Source: Hydrogenobacter sp. T-2 (lineage in GTDB: Bacteria > Aquificota > Aquificia > Aquificales > Aquificaceae). From it: a DNA stretch of 64,000 nucleotides. The stretch is from assembly GCF_033971325.1 (NCBI RefSeq), contig NZ_CP117180.1:564041-628040 (forward strand), given 5' to 3'. A model generated the notes under the pieces. It was not told where the DNA came from, made no database searches, and saw nothing but the letters and a program-made list of their open reading frames with translations. Both the position numbers and the translations under genes were made by a program. This document shows positions 1-8,581 of the stretch, piece after piece (positions within the stretch are counted from its first letter, which is position 1; each line of letters starts with the position of its first letter).

Positions 1-756
1 GTTTTCAAAAAACACTCCTTTGACTGTGTAATAAACGAGGCGGCGAGAGCTGGAGTGCGTTATTCCATAGAAAACCCTTATGTTTACTTTACCACGAACA
101 CCATAGGCACTTTGAACCTGCTTGAGCTATGCAAAGACTTTGGTATTAAGAAGTTCGTATTGGCTTCTACATCTTCTCTCTATGCGGGACAGGAGATGCC
201 CTTTAGAGAAGACCTGCCTGTTAACACACCCATATCTCCCTACGCTGCTTCAAAGAAGTCCGCAGAAGTGCTCTGCTACACTTACCACTACCTTTATGGC
301 ATAGATATGTCAATTGTTCGCTACTTTACCGTTTACGGTCCTGCAGGCAGACCAGATATGAGCATATTTAGGTTCATAAAATGGGTGCTTGAGGGCAAGC
401 CTCTTGAAGTCTTTGGTGATGGTTCTCAAAGCAGGGACTTTACCTACATAGACGATATAGCGGAAGGGACTATTTTGGCTACAAAGCCTCTCGGGTATGA
501 GGTTATAAACCTTGGGAATAACAAACCACACACACTTTCGGAGGTTATATCTCTAATTGAAAAATACACAGGAAAAAAGGCTGTGCTTGAGTTAAAGGAC
601 TTTCACAAGGCGGACATGAAAGCCACATGGGCGGACATACAAAAGGCTCAAAGCCTTCTTGGCTGGAAGCCACAGGTAGACCTTGAGGAGGGAATAAGAA
701 GAACCGTGGAGTGGACTTTGGAAAACTGGGAGTGGGTAAGGGAAGTGAAGATATAA
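1..756 (+). CDS. NAD-dependent sugar-nucleotide epimerase/dehydratase, 5' end outside window
   Basis: This is the C-terminal part (about 250 residues) of an extended short-chain dehydrogenase that epimerises a nucleotide sugar, probably UDP-glucuronate or UDP-glucose, for surface polysaccharide. The reading frame is open from base 1, and the residues before the first possible start (EAARAGVRYSIENP) match the family, so the gene begins upstream of the window. The catalytic Tyr-x3-Lys appears in SPYAASKK, preceded by the Ser-rich strand LASTSSLYAG. The substrate-binding region RYFTVYGPAGRPDM and the later RDFTYIDDIAEG are typical. The UDP-glucuronate 4-epimerase subgroup is the best guess; the exact sugar cannot be settled without the N-terminus. 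Confidence 0.85.
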   Translation, partial: VFKKHSFDCVINEAARAGVRYSIENPYVYFTTNTIGTLNLLELCKDFGIKKFVLASTSSLYAGQEMPFREDLPVNTPISPYAASKKSAEVLCYTYHYLYGIDMSIVRYFTVYGPAGRPDMSIFRFIKWVLEGKPLEVFGDGSQSRDFTYIDDIAEGTILATKPLGYEVINLGNNKPHTLSEVISLIEKYTGKKAVLELKDFHKADMKATWADIQKAQSLLGWKPQVDLEEGIRRTVEWTLENWEWVREVKI

Positions 757-780
757 AAGGCTATTCACTATAAGCCAGCT

Positions 781-809
781 TTATAGAGTTAATAAGTGAG
801 GCTTATAAT
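781..809 (+). promoter_or_regulatory. candidate promoter for the soeA-like operon
   Basis: A perfect TATAAT lies at 804-809, with a weak -35-like TTATAG 17 bp upstream at 781-786. It sits in the 119-bp gap before the molybdoenzyme gene, which has a strong Shine-Dalgarno (AAAGGAGG) just before its ATG, so a normal leader of about 60 nt is implied. The rest of the gap shows no gene. Confidence 0.35.
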
Positions 810-875
810 GATATAAAAACTCTGAAAGGTATTAAAGCTGTCGTGCGTATATCTTTTTACTAAAGGAGGTCTATC

Positions 876-3719
876 ATGGAGATAGGCGGTAGCTTTTACG
901 ACAGGAAAGCCTACAGCACTTGCTATATGTGTGCCTGCAGATGCGGTATAGAGGTCTATGTGAGAAACAACAAGGTGACATACATAAAGGGTAATGACAC
1001 CCATCCAACTAATAAGGGTGTTCTATGTGCCAAGGGTTCATCTGGAATAATGAAAGAATATAGCCCCGCAAGGCTCAGGAAACCTCTTCTGAGAGTGGGT
1101 CCAAGAGGCTCTGGCCAGTTCAAGGAAATAGAGTGGGAAGAAGCACTTGAGATAGCTACCCAGTGGCTGGAAGAGGCAAGAAGGAAGGGACCCTATAAGA
1201 TTGCCTTCTTTACAGGAAGAGACCAGATGCAACAGATAAACAGCTGGTTTTCCAGCCAGCTCGGGACGGTCAACTGGGCGGCGCACGGAGGTTTTTGTTC
1301 TGTAAATATCGCTGCCTCTGGTCTGTATTCCATTGGTGGCTCTTTCTGGGAGTTTGGAGAGGCGGACTTTGAAAACACAAAATACTTTATGCTCATAGGC
1401 GTGGCGGAAGACCACTCTTCTAATCCCTTCAAGCTGGGTATTCAAGAAATGAAGCGCAAAGGTGGAAAGTTTGTGGTGGTAAACCCAGTGAGATGGGGCT
1501 ATGGTGCGGTAGCGGACGAGTGGGTGCCTATAAAGCCCGGCACGGACGGTGCTTTCTTTATGGGTATAATGCACGTTCTTTTTAAATACAACCTTGTTAA
1601 CTGGGAGTTTCTAAAAGAATACACCAATGCAAGCTGGCTTGTAATTCAAGCACCGGGCACCTCAAAGGACGGTCTCTTCTACAGAAACGCAGAAGGTAAG
1701 CCTATGGTCTATGATAAAAGGTCTCAGTCCTTTAAGCCTGCGGACAGGATAGTGCCAGACAACCTTGACCCTGCCTTTATAGGAGAGTTCACCACGCCAG
1801 AAGGCTACAAGGTGAGACCTGCCTTTGACATATTCGCAGAAAGGCTCGTAAAGGACTATAGCCCAGAGAAGGTGGAAAAGATAACGGGCATACCTGCAAG
1901 GGATATAGAAAGAATAGCCAAGGAAATGGGAACTATAGCCCTGTATCATCCAATAGAACTACCCATAGAGTGGACGGATGTATGGGGAAGAAGGCACAAG
2001 AAGGTTATAGGTAGACCTGTTTCCTTCCATATGATGAGGGGTGTGGCATCTCATAGCAATGGCTTTCAGAGTGCAAGGGCTGTTTTCTTGCTTATGATGA
2101 TGCTGGGTGTGGTGGATGTGCCTGGAGGTTTTCTTAATAAGCCACCTTATCCCAAACACATAGAAGACCTTCCAAAGCCTTACAAGATTACCAGACCTGA
2201 TGAGATAAAGTATGGAGAGGTGTATCCCGGACCACATCTTGGTTATCCTCAAAACCCCGATGACCTTCTTGTGGACAAAAAGGGCAACCCTGTAAGGATA
2301 GACCATGCCTATAGTTGGTGGTTTCCTCTAACCGCTCACGGTCTTATACACAATGTCATACCCGCAGCATACGAGGGTAATCCTTATCACATTGAGGTGC
2401 TTATAATTTACATGGCAAACATGGCATGGAACTCCTCTCAGAATATACCCTACATAATCCAAGCCCTAACTGCCACAGACCCTGCGGGTAATTACATAAT
2501 CCCTAAGGTTATAACCATAGATGCCTTCTATAGCGAGCAGGTTGCATACTCGGACTTGGTCTTTCCGGATGCCACTTACCTTGAGCAATGGTTTGCTCTG
2601 TCTTTGCTTGATAGACCACCCTCTGCGGTAGATGGTCCTGTAGATGCCCTAAGACATCCCATAGTAGACCCTCTGGCAAAAGGCTACGATGTGAGAGGTT
2701 GGGGTGATGTGATGGTGGAGCTTGGCTCAAGGTTAAAGCTACCAGGCTTTTTAAACCCAGATGGCTCAAGAAAATACAAGGACTTCAAGGACTTTCTTAT
2801 AAACTGGCAGATAAGACCTGGTGTGGGTGCTCTTGCAGGATGGAGAGGCAAAAACGGAGACAAGCACTTTGTGGGAGAACCAAACCCTAACCAGCTTGAA
2901 ATGTATATAAAGAATAAAGGCTTTTTCTACTACAAACTGCCAGAGAATATGAGGTTTTACAGGCATGCAAACAAGGACTACCAAGAGTGGGCTGTAAGCG
3001 TAGGCTTTATAAAGAAGGTAGCTCCTATAGTCTTTAACTTTTACCTTGAAACGTTACAAACCTTTAGGCTTGCGGGTCAAGGATTGTGGGAAGGCAAAAA
3101 CCAGCCATCCAACGACCCCATACTCAGAGAAAGACTTGTTAAATACTTTGACCCTCTACCCTTCTGGTATCCACCCTTTGAGGAAGAGGTCTCCAATAAA
3201 GACTATCCTCTTTATGCCTTTACACAGAGACCCCAGTGGATGTATCACTCTTGGGACTCTCAAAATGCATGGCTAAGGCAGATATCTTCAAGGAACTACC
3301 TGTATATGAACCCCAAGACCGCAGAGAAACTTGGTATAAAGCACCTTGACTGGGTATGGGTTGAGTCCAGAATAGGAAGGGTAAAATGCCAAGTATTCCT
3401 AACAGAGACCACAGAACCCAACTCCGTCTGGACCTGGAACGCCATAGGCAAAATGAAAGGAACATGGGGTCTAAAGCCAGAAGCGGAAGAAGGGCGTGAA
3501 GGCTTTCTCCTCAACCATGTTATACCCCATAGCATACGCATAGGAGGAAGGGAAGTCTACTATGGAGACCCAATAACAGGACACCTTGCTTGGTTTGATA
3601 CAAAGGTAAAGGTCTACAAAGCGGAAGACCAAACTCCAGAAACCTATCCACAGTTTGAAGTAGAGCCACTTGACTATATTAAGGAAAGGTGGACTCCTGT
3701 GCTGAGGTATAAACCATGA
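876..3719 (+). CDS. soeA: molybdopterin oxidoreductase catalytic subunit, SoeA-like (sulfite:quinone oxidoreductase type)
   Basis: Catalytic subunit (947 aa) of a DMSO-reductase-family bis-MGD enzyme. The N-terminus carries a [4Fe-4S] motif, C16-x2-C19-x3-C23 with a fourth Cys at 51. The likely molybdenum ligand is Cys141 in HGGFCSVN. There is no twin-arginine signal peptide, so the enzyme should face the cytoplasm, as the SoeA branch does. A four-cluster ferredoxin subunit and a DmsC-type membrane anchor lie downstream, completing an A-B-C complex. By family resemblance it oxidises cytoplasmic sulfite to sulfate and feeds the quinone pool; a polysulfide or other sulfur/arsenic substrate is not excluded. 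A strong SD (AAAGGAGG) supports the ATG. Its stop overlaps the first Uma2 gene by 4 bp (ATGA). Confidence 0.8.
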   Translation: MEIGGSFYDRKAYSTCYMCACRCGIEVYVRNNKVTYIKGNDTHPTNKGVLCAKGSSGIMKEYSPARLRKPLLRVGPRGSGQFKEIEWEEALEIATQWLEEARRKGPYKIAFFTGRDQMQQINSWFSSQLGTVNWAAHGGFCSVNIAASGLYSIGGSFWEFGEADFENTKYFMLIGVAEDHSSNPFKLGIQEMKRKGGKFVVVNPVRWGYGAVADEWVPIKPGTDGAFFMGIMHVLFKYNLVNWEFLKEYTNASWLVIQAPGTSKDGLFYRNAEGKPMVYDKRSQSFKPADRIVPDNLDPAFIGEFTTPEGYKVRPAFDIFAERLVKDYSPEKVEKITGIPARDIERIAKEMGTIALYHPIELPIEWTDVWGRRHKKVIGRPVSFHMMRGVASHSNGFQSARAVFLLMMMLGVVDVPGGFLNKPPYPKHIEDLPKPYKITRPDEIKYGEVYPGPHLGYPQNPDDLLVDKKGNPVRIDHAYSWWFPLTAHGLIHNVIPAAYEGNPYHIEVLIIYMANMAWNSSQNIPYIIQALTATDPAGNYIIPKVITIDAFYSEQVAYSDLVFPDATYLEQWFALSLLDRPPSAVDGPVDALRHPIVDPLAKGYDVRGWGDVMVELGSRLKLPGFLNPDGSRKYKDFKDFLINWQIRPGVGALAGWRGKNGDKHFVGEPNPNQLEMYIKNKGFFYYKLPENMRFYRHANKDYQEWAVSVGFIKKVAPIVFNFYLETLQTFRLAGQGLWEGKNQPSNDPILRERLVKYFDPLPFWYPPFEEEVSNKDYPLYAFTQRPQWMYHSWDSQNAWLRQISSRNYLYMNPKTAEKLGIKHLDWVWVESRIGRVKCQVFLTETTEPNSVWTWNAIGKMKGTWGLKPEAEEGREGFLLNHVIPHSIRIGGREVYYGDPITGHLAWFDTKVKVYKAEDQTPETYPQFEVEPLDYIKERWTPVLRYKP

Positions 3720-4267
3720 AGACCCTTGAGAAGAAGACTGTAGTGGACTACGAGGCATTGCCAGAGGGTAGTCCATACCAGCTTATTGAAGGAGAGCTTA
3801 TTATGAGCCCAGCACCGGGGTTTGAGCATTTTGGAAGCTCTTTTAACCTTGTCATAAGGCTTGCAGATGCTGTTTATCGCACCGGCAAAGGAAGGGTCAT
3901 CTACGCTCCAGTGGACTTATATCTTGACGAAGAGAACGCCTACCAGCCAGATATAATGGTGGTTTTAAAAGGCTCAAAGGCAAAGATAACAAGCAAAGGC
4001 GTGTATGGACCGCCTGATGTGGTGGTGGAGATACTTTCACCTTCCACTGCATACTATGACTTGACTCAAAAGAAGGATGTTTATGAGAGGTCTGGAGTAA
4101 GAGAATACTGGCTTGTGGACCCTCTTAGGAGAACCTTTGAGGTATATCTCAATACAGAAGAAGGCTTTAAACTCATAAGCAAGGCAAAGGGTAAGGGTAT
4201 GGTGAGGTCTGAGGTGCTTTCTTTGGAGCTTGAGCTTGAAGAGGTTTTTGAGGGTATAGAGCCATGA
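3716..4267 (+). CDS. Uma2 family (DUF820) putative endonuclease, array copy 1
   Basis: A 183-residue member of the Uma2/DUF820 family, which has a PD-(D/E)XK nuclease fold; cellular role and target are unknown for the family. The expected residues are present: E26/E28 in EGEL, D79 in QPDI, E105 in VVEILSPST and the Lys pair at 119-120 before YERSGVREYW. The protein therefore looks catalytically intact. It starts inside the soeA stop codon (ATGA), so its translation is probably coupled to soeA. The variable stretch covers residues ~38-60 (HFGSSFNLVIRLADAVYRTG). Confidence 0.8.
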   Translation: MKTLEKKTVVDYEALPEGSPYQLIEGELIMSPAPGFEHFGSSFNLVIRLADAVYRTGKGRVIYAPVDLYLDEENAYQPDIMVVLKGSKAKITSKGVYGPPDVVVEILSPSTAYYDLTQKKDVYERSGVREYWLVDPLRRTFEVYLNTEEGFKLISKAKGKGMVRSEVLSLELELEEVFEGIEP

Positions 4268-4809
4268 AGACCCTTGAGAAGAAGACTGTAGCAGATTACG
4301 AGGCATTGCCAGAAGGTAGCCCATACCAACTCATTGAAGGAGAGCTTGTTATGAGCCCAGCACCAGCACCTGACCACCAAGTAGTCTCTGGAAATATCTA
4401 CCTCTTGCTTAGAATGGCTGTAAGAGGTAAGGGCGTTGTCTTGTATTCACCCCTTGATGTATACTTGGACTTGGAAAATGCCTATCAACCTGACATAGTG
4501 GTAATTCTCAAGGGTTCAAAGGCAAGGATAACCAGAAAAGGCGTTTATGGACCACCTGATGTGGTAGTGGAGATACTTTCACCTTCCACTGCATACTATG
4601 ACTTGACGCAAAAGAAGGATGTTTATGAAAGGTCTGGAGTGAGAGAGTATTGGATAGTGGACCCTCTTAGGAGAACCTTTGAGGTATATCTTAATACAGA
4701 AGAAGGCTTTAAACTCGTAAGCAAGGCAAAGGGTAAGGGTGTGGTGAGGTCTGAGGTGCTTTCTTTGGAGCTTGAGCTTGAAGAGGTTTTTGAGGGTATA
4801 GAGCCATGA
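4264..4809 (+). CDS. Uma2 family (DUF820) putative endonuclease, array copy 2
   Basis: A 181-residue paralogue of copy 1 with all acidic and lysine positions of the PD-(D/E)XK core kept. Its variable segment after MSPAPAP differs most from the others (DHQVVSGNIYLLLRMAVRGK) and is two residues shorter, and it has DLEN where copies 1, 3 and 5 have DEEN. Translation is coupled to copy 1 by ATGA, with a GAGGG motif 11 nt upstream as a modest ribosome site. Confidence 0.8.
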   Translation: MKTLEKKTVADYEALPEGSPYQLIEGELVMSPAPAPDHQVVSGNIYLLLRMAVRGKGVVLYSPLDVYLDLENAYQPDIVVILKGSKARITRKGVYGPPDVVVEILSPSTAYYDLTQKKDVYERSGVREYWIVDPLRRTFEVYLNTEEGFKLVSKAKGKGVVRSEVLSLELELEEVFEGIEP

Positions 4810-5357
4810 AGACCCTTGAGAAGAAGACTGTAGCAGACTATGAGGCATTGCCAGAAGGTAGTCCATACCAGCTTGTTGAAGGAGAGCTTGTTATGAGCCC
4901 AGCACCGGGGTTTGAGCACTTTAGAAGTCAGAGAAACATTCTTTTGAGATTATTCAGGCTTATACTCGAAGCAGGCAAAGGTGAGGTCATCTATGCTCCA
5001 GTGGACTTATATCTTGACGAAGAGAACGTCTACCAGCCAGATATAATGGTGGTTTTAAAAGGCTCAAAGGCAAAGATAACCAGAAAAGGCGTTTATGGAC
5101 CACCTGATGTGGTGGTGGAGATACTTTCACCCTCTACCGCTTACTATGACTTGACGCAGAAGAAGGATGTTTATGAGAGGTCTGGAGTGAGAGAATACTG
5201 GCTTGTAGACCCTCTTAGGAGAACCTTTGAGGTATATCTCAATACAGAGGAGGGTTTTAAACTCATAAGCAAGGCAAAGGGTAAGGGCTTGGTGAGGTCT
5301 GAGGTGCTTTCTTTGGAGCTTGACCTTGATGAGGTTTTTGAGGGTATAGAGCCATGA
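4806..5357 (+). CDS. Uma2 family (DUF820) putative endonuclease, array copy 3
   Basis: A 183-residue paralogue, coupled by ATGA to the copies on either side. The variable segment reads HFRSQRNILLRLFRLILEAG, followed by the shared VIYAPVDLYLDEEN block. The nuclease core (EGEL, QPDI, VEILSPST, KK) is intact. Its C-terminal block matches copies 1, 2 and 4 almost exactly, with the ELDLDEV variant it shares with copy 4. Confidence 0.8.
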   Translation: MKTLEKKTVADYEALPEGSPYQLVEGELVMSPAPGFEHFRSQRNILLRLFRLILEAGKGEVIYAPVDLYLDEENVYQPDIMVVLKGSKAKITRKGVYGPPDVVVEILSPSTAYYDLTQKKDVYERSGVREYWLVDPLRRTFEVYLNTEEGFKLISKAKGKGLVRSEVLSLELDLDEVFEGIEP

Positions 5358-5905
5358 AGACCCTTGAGAAGAAAACTATAACAGACTATGAGGCATTGCC
5401 AGAAGGTAGCCCATACCAGCTTATTGAAGGAGAGCTTGTTATGAGCCCAGCACCAGGGTTTGAGCACCAGCAGACTTCTATAAACATAAGCCACAAGCTT
5501 TATAGTTTCCTCAAGCAAAAGGGTATTGGAAGAGTGCTATACGCACCCCTTGACGTGTATATTGACGAGGAAAACGCCTACCAACCTGACATAGTGGTAA
5601 TTCTTAAGGGTTCAAAGACAAGGATAACAAGCAAAGGCGTTTATGGACCGCCTGATGTGGTGGTAGAGATACTTTCACCTTCTACCGCTTACTATGACTT
5701 GACGCAGAAAAAGGATGTTTATGAGAGGTCTGGAGTGAGAGAGTATTGGATAGTGGACCCTCTTAGGAGAACCTTTGAGGTATATCTCAATACAGAAGAA
5801 GGCTTTAAACTCGTAAGCAAGGCAAAGGGTAAGGGCTTGGTGAGGTCTGAGGTGCTTTCTTTGGAGCTTGACCTTGATGAGGTTTTTGAGGGTATAGAGC
5901 CATGA
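5354..5905 (+). CDS. Uma2 family (DUF820) putative endonuclease, array copy 4
   Basis: A 183-residue paralogue with the variable segment HQQTSINISHKLYSFLKQKG and an intact nuclease core. In the strand after the variable region (VLYAPLDVYIDEEN) and in the PDIVVILKG block it agrees with copy 2 rather than copies 1 and 3, giving a mosaic pattern that suggests exchange between copies. Coupled by ATGA to copy 5. Confidence 0.8.
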   Translation: MKTLEKKTITDYEALPEGSPYQLIEGELVMSPAPGFEHQQTSINISHKLYSFLKQKGIGRVLYAPLDVYIDEENAYQPDIVVILKGSKTRITSKGVYGPPDVVVEILSPSTAYYDLTQKKDVYERSGVREYWIVDPLRRTFEVYLNTEEGFKLVSKAKGKGLVRSEVLSLELDLDEVFEGIEP

Positions 5906-6447
5906 AGACCCTTGAGAAGAAAACTATAACAGATTATGAGGCATTGCCAGAAGGCAGTCCATACCAGCTTATTGAAGGAGAGCTTATTATGAGCCCAGCA
6001 CCGGGGTTTGAGCATTTTAGAAGCTCAAAGAGGGTCTTTGTGAGATTATATAGGCTCATCGAAGATGCAGGCAAAGGTGAGGTCATTTACGCTCCGGTGG
6101 ACTTATATCTTGACGAAGAGAACGTCTATCAGCCAGATATAATGGTGGTTTTAAAAGGCTCAAAGGCAAGGATAACGAACAAAGGCGTGTATGGACCGCC
6201 TGATGTGGTGGTGGAGATACTTTCACCTTCCACTGCATATTATGACCTAAGGCTCAAGAAAAAGGTTTACGAAAGGGCAGGAGTGAGAGAGTATTGGATA
6301 GTGGACCCTATGGAAAGAAGCCTTGAAATATACACAAACTCAGAAGAAGGTTTTAAGCTAACTTCAAGGGTCGTGGAAAAGGGTAAGGTATTTTCTAAAG
6401 TTTTAGATATAGATTTAGACCTTGAAGAAGTTTTTAAGGAGGTATAG
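5902..6447 (+). CDS. Uma2 family (DUF820) putative endonuclease, array copy 5 with divergent C-terminus
   Basis: A 181-residue last member of the array. It matches the others up to about residue 112, then diverges: DLRLKKKVYERAGVREYW replaces the DLTQKKDVYERSG form, and the C-terminal third is clearly different while keeping the family fold. The nuclease residues remain. It ends just before soeB, and its final codons supply the AAGGAGG ribosome site of soeB. The divergence suggests copy 5 is the oldest unit, with copies 1-4 amplified later. Confidence 0.8.
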   Translation: MKTLEKKTITDYEALPEGSPYQLIEGELIMSPAPGFEHFRSSKRVFVRLYRLIEDAGKGEVIYAPVDLYLDEENVYQPDIMVVLKGSKARITNKGVYGPPDVVVEILSPSTAYYDLRLKKKVYERAGVREYWIVDPMERSLEIYTNSEEGFKLTSRVVEKGKVFSKVLDIDLDLEEVFKEV

Positions 6448-6449
6448 GT

Positions 6450-7148
6450 ATGGCACAGTTTGCACTTGTGATAGACCTTAACACCTGCGTTGGCTGTCAT
6501 GCCTGTGCGACAAATTGCAAGGAATGGAACACACAGGCGGCTTTTGGACCGCTTTCTGACTTTGACCCATACGGTAGAGAGCCTCAGGGCGTGTGGTATA
6601 ACAGAATAATGACCTACGAAATGGGCGAGTTTCCAAATACGCAGGTCTTTCACCTTCCTAAGTCTTGCCTGCACTGTCAAGATTCTCCTTGCGTCCCAGT
6701 TTGTCCCACAGGTGCAAGCTACAAGAGAGAGCAGGATGGCATAGTGCTCGTAAATTATGATGACTGCATTGGTTGTAAGCTCTGCTCTTGGTCTTGTCCT
6801 TATGGTTGTAGAGAGTTTGACGAAGCGGACAAGGTGATGAAAAAATGCACCCTTTGTATAGATAGAATATACGACGAGTCCCTTCCACCAGAGCACAGAA
6901 AACCTGCCTGTGTCCTTACATGCCCTGCTAAGGCAAGGTTCTTTGGAGATATAGAAGACCCAAACAGCGAAGTATACAATGTCATAAAGGAGCGTAATGG
7001 CTTTGTGTTATTCTCTGACGCAGGCACAAACCCAGGTAATCACTACCTGCCAAGAACGGAGACAAAAGTCCATGTGGACGAGCACCTTCTAAAGCACGAT
7101 AACCCTCTTTTCTTAGAGGTTTTAAGAAGACATCATGTAGGAGGTTAA
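6450..7148 (+). CDS. soeB: four-cluster ferredoxin-like electron-transfer subunit, SoeB-like
   Basis: A 232-residue iron-sulfur subunit of the DmsB/PsrB/SoeB type. Four cysteine groups can be seen: CVGCHACATNC near the start, CLHCQDSPCVPVC around residues 73-85, CIGCKLCSWSC around 106, and CTLC paired with CVLTC further on; together they fit four [4Fe-4S] clusters. It would pass electrons between the SoeA-like molybdenum centre and the membrane anchor. It has no signal peptide, again placing the complex on the cytoplasmic side. A perfect AAGGAGG lies in the end of Uma2 copy 5, and the SoeC-like gene begins 3 bp after its stop. Confidence 0.88.
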   Translation: MAQFALVIDLNTCVGCHACATNCKEWNTQAAFGPLSDFDPYGREPQGVWYNRIMTYEMGEFPNTQVFHLPKSCLHCQDSPCVPVCPTGASYKREQDGIVLVNYDDCIGCKLCSWSCPYGCREFDEADKVMKKCTLCIDRIYDESLPPEHRKPACVLTCPAKARFFGDIEDPNSEVYNVIKERNGFVLFSDAGTNPGNHYLPRTETKVHVDEHLLKHDNPLFLEVLRRHHVGG

Positions 7149-7151
7149 GAC

Positions 7152-8162
7152 ATGCATCCACCCATCTCTTTGATATGGTTTTTCTTAACCGCAGGCGTTT
7201 CTATAGGGCTTTTCAACTTTACCTACTTTATGGAGTTTCTCACACTCTTTGGTAAAAACACCGCAATGCCAAGACAGGCAGTTATTATCTCACTGGTTAT
7301 CTCTCTTGTCCTCATAGGGCTTGGTGCTATTGGTGCAAGTTTTCACCTTGGACACAAAATGAGAGCCTGGAAGGCTATAAAGCGTTTTCATACCTCTTGG
7401 CTTTCCCGTGAGGCGGTCTTTAGTGGAGCCTATGGCTTTGTCCTTTTTCTGTATGGTCTTGCCTATTACTTTAATGCAAACCTCTTTATACAGCACTCTT
7501 TGGGTATCCTTACCTTTGTTCTTGGATGGCTTTCTGCCTTTTCCACTGCCATGATATACGCCAGCAACAAGTTTGTGCTTGAATGGTATACTTCTCTCAC
7601 AGTGCTTTATTACCTCAACATGTATCTTATGCTTGGCTCCTCTGCCTTTTTGTCTTTGACCTATTTTTACAGACCAGAGTTTGTCCCCACTTATCTTTTC
7701 CTCACATTTCTATTTGTTTCCCTTGGGCTTGCCTTTAGGATAGCCTTTAACATAAGGCAGTTTATCATTCCAAGACCCACCATAAATGAAGCCCTAAACC
7801 TACCACACAACAGACCCATAAGAGTTCTTGACACAGGCACAACCACGAACAATTACTGCACAGAGGAATTCTATTACAAAAAGGGTAAAGACCTACTTGG
7901 CTCTGTCCTTCCCGTTGCCTACATACTTACCTTCATTGTGCCACTTTTCCTTATACTCTACGCTTGGATAACTGGAAACTATAACTACAACTTTTTTAAG
8001 ATAGCCTTTGCAAGCCTCGTGTTAGGTAGCTTTTTAGAGAGATGGTGCTTCTTTGTGGAAGGCAACCACGTGCAAAACCTCTTCTATGGACTATACCCAG
8101 AAGAAGGCTATAGACTGAGAAAGGGCTATATGGAAAGAAAGAAAACGGTCATAAGGCTCTAA
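7152..8162 (+). CDS. soeC: DmsC-type membrane anchor subunit, SoeC-like
   Basis: A 336-residue polytopic membrane protein with about eight hydrophobic segments. The motif HLGHKMRAWKAIKRFHTSWL followed by SRE is the DmsC-family signature. It would anchor the SoeA/SoeB-like pair and exchange electrons with quinone. It ends at the convergent HEPN gene, overlapping it by 4 bp. The DmsC type, rather than the NrfD/PsrC type, is one reason for preferring the sulfite-oxidoreductase label. Confidence 0.82.
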   Translation: MHPPISLIWFFLTAGVSIGLFNFTYFMEFLTLFGKNTAMPRQAVIISLVISLVLIGLGAIGASFHLGHKMRAWKAIKRFHTSWLSREAVFSGAYGFVLFLYGLAYYFNANLFIQHSLGILTFVLGWLSAFSTAMIYASNKFVLEWYTSLTVLYYLNMYLMLGSSAFLSLTYFYRPEFVPTYLFLTFLFVSLGLAFRIAFNIRQFIIPRPTINEALNLPHNRPIRVLDTGTTTNNYCTEEFYYKKGKDLLGSVLPVAYILTFIVPLFLILYAWITGNYNYNFFKIAFASLVLGSFLERWCFFVEGNHVQNLFYGLYPEEGYRLRKGYMERKKTVIRL

Positions 8163-8581
8163 TCTTCCTTTTGGCACTCCTCCCTTATTTTCCTAACCAC
8201 CGCCCTGAAAAGATGCAGGGCGGTCTCCATTATGCTTATGTAAGCCTTTTCCGCCAAAGAAAAATCGTATATATGAACCACTTCATTTTTTAGTCTAACC
8301 ACGCGGGGAATATTGTCTCCAAAACCCTTCTCTAACATTCCAACGGAGTAAAAACTCTTAAAACAATCCATGGGTGAATTACATTCAAGCCCTTTTCGCT
8401 CTAAAAGAAAAAGCCTGACCGTTTTCCACGAGGTTTCAAAGGTGTATTCAAACCTTTTTACACAAACTTCATAAAGAATCTCTTCCTCAAGCCTTTCTTT
8501 GAGGTCCTTTACCTGCTCCAATTTGCCTAAAGCCCTTTCCGTTTGAGCCAGCTTTTTAAGTAATCTTTCCCCACATGCCAT
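8159..8581 (-). CDS. HEPN-domain protein, HI0074/HepT-like partner of the nucleotidyltransferase
   Basis: A 140-residue helical protein of the HI0074 family (nucleotidyltransferase substrate-binding-like, HEPN superfamily). The first half is a coiled helix (LAQTERALGKLEQVKDLKER), followed by the family's FEYTFETSWKTVRLFL and SPMDCFKSFY regions. The expected RNxxxH ribonuclease motif reads LKNEVVHIYD, so the usual Arg next to Asn is Lys here; another Arg lies seven residues before the His. It overlaps the upstream MNT gene by 55 bp on the same strand, so the two are expressed together. In known HEPN/MNT pairs HEPN is the toxin and MNT the antitoxin; that role here is inferred. Confidence 0.72.
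   Translation of the reverse strand: MACGERLLKKLAQTERALGKLEQVKDLKERLEEEILYEVCVKRFEYTFETSWKTVRLFLLERKGLECNSPMDCFKSFYSVGMLEKGFGDNIPRVVRLKNEVVHIYDFSLAEKAYISIMETALHLFRAVVRKIREECQKED

Larger units (their letters stand above)
3716..6447 (+). repeat. array of five tandem Uma2-family genes inserted between soeA and soeB
   Basis: Five paralogues of 181-183 codons follow one another, each joined to its neighbour by a 4-bp ATGA stop/start overlap (3716, 4264, 4806, 5354, 5902). The first ~35 residues and the region from about residue 66 onward are nearly identical between copies, while residues ~37-60 differ strongly. Copies 1-4 share almost the same C-terminus; copy 5 has its own, ending in codons that form the AAGGAGG ribosome site of soeB. 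This looks like serial tandem duplication with homogenised ends. The ATGA joints are the unit boundaries. Confidence 0.9.

Noticed and set aside
768-785. TATAAGC-CA-GCTTTATA near-palindrome after the epimerase gene
   Set aside because: Too AT-rich and imperfect to call a terminator or operator; it has no T-run.
1038-1574. 178-codon open frame antisense to soeA
   Set aside because: It is a shadow of the soeA coding frame: odd composition, no ribosome site, no recognisable domain.
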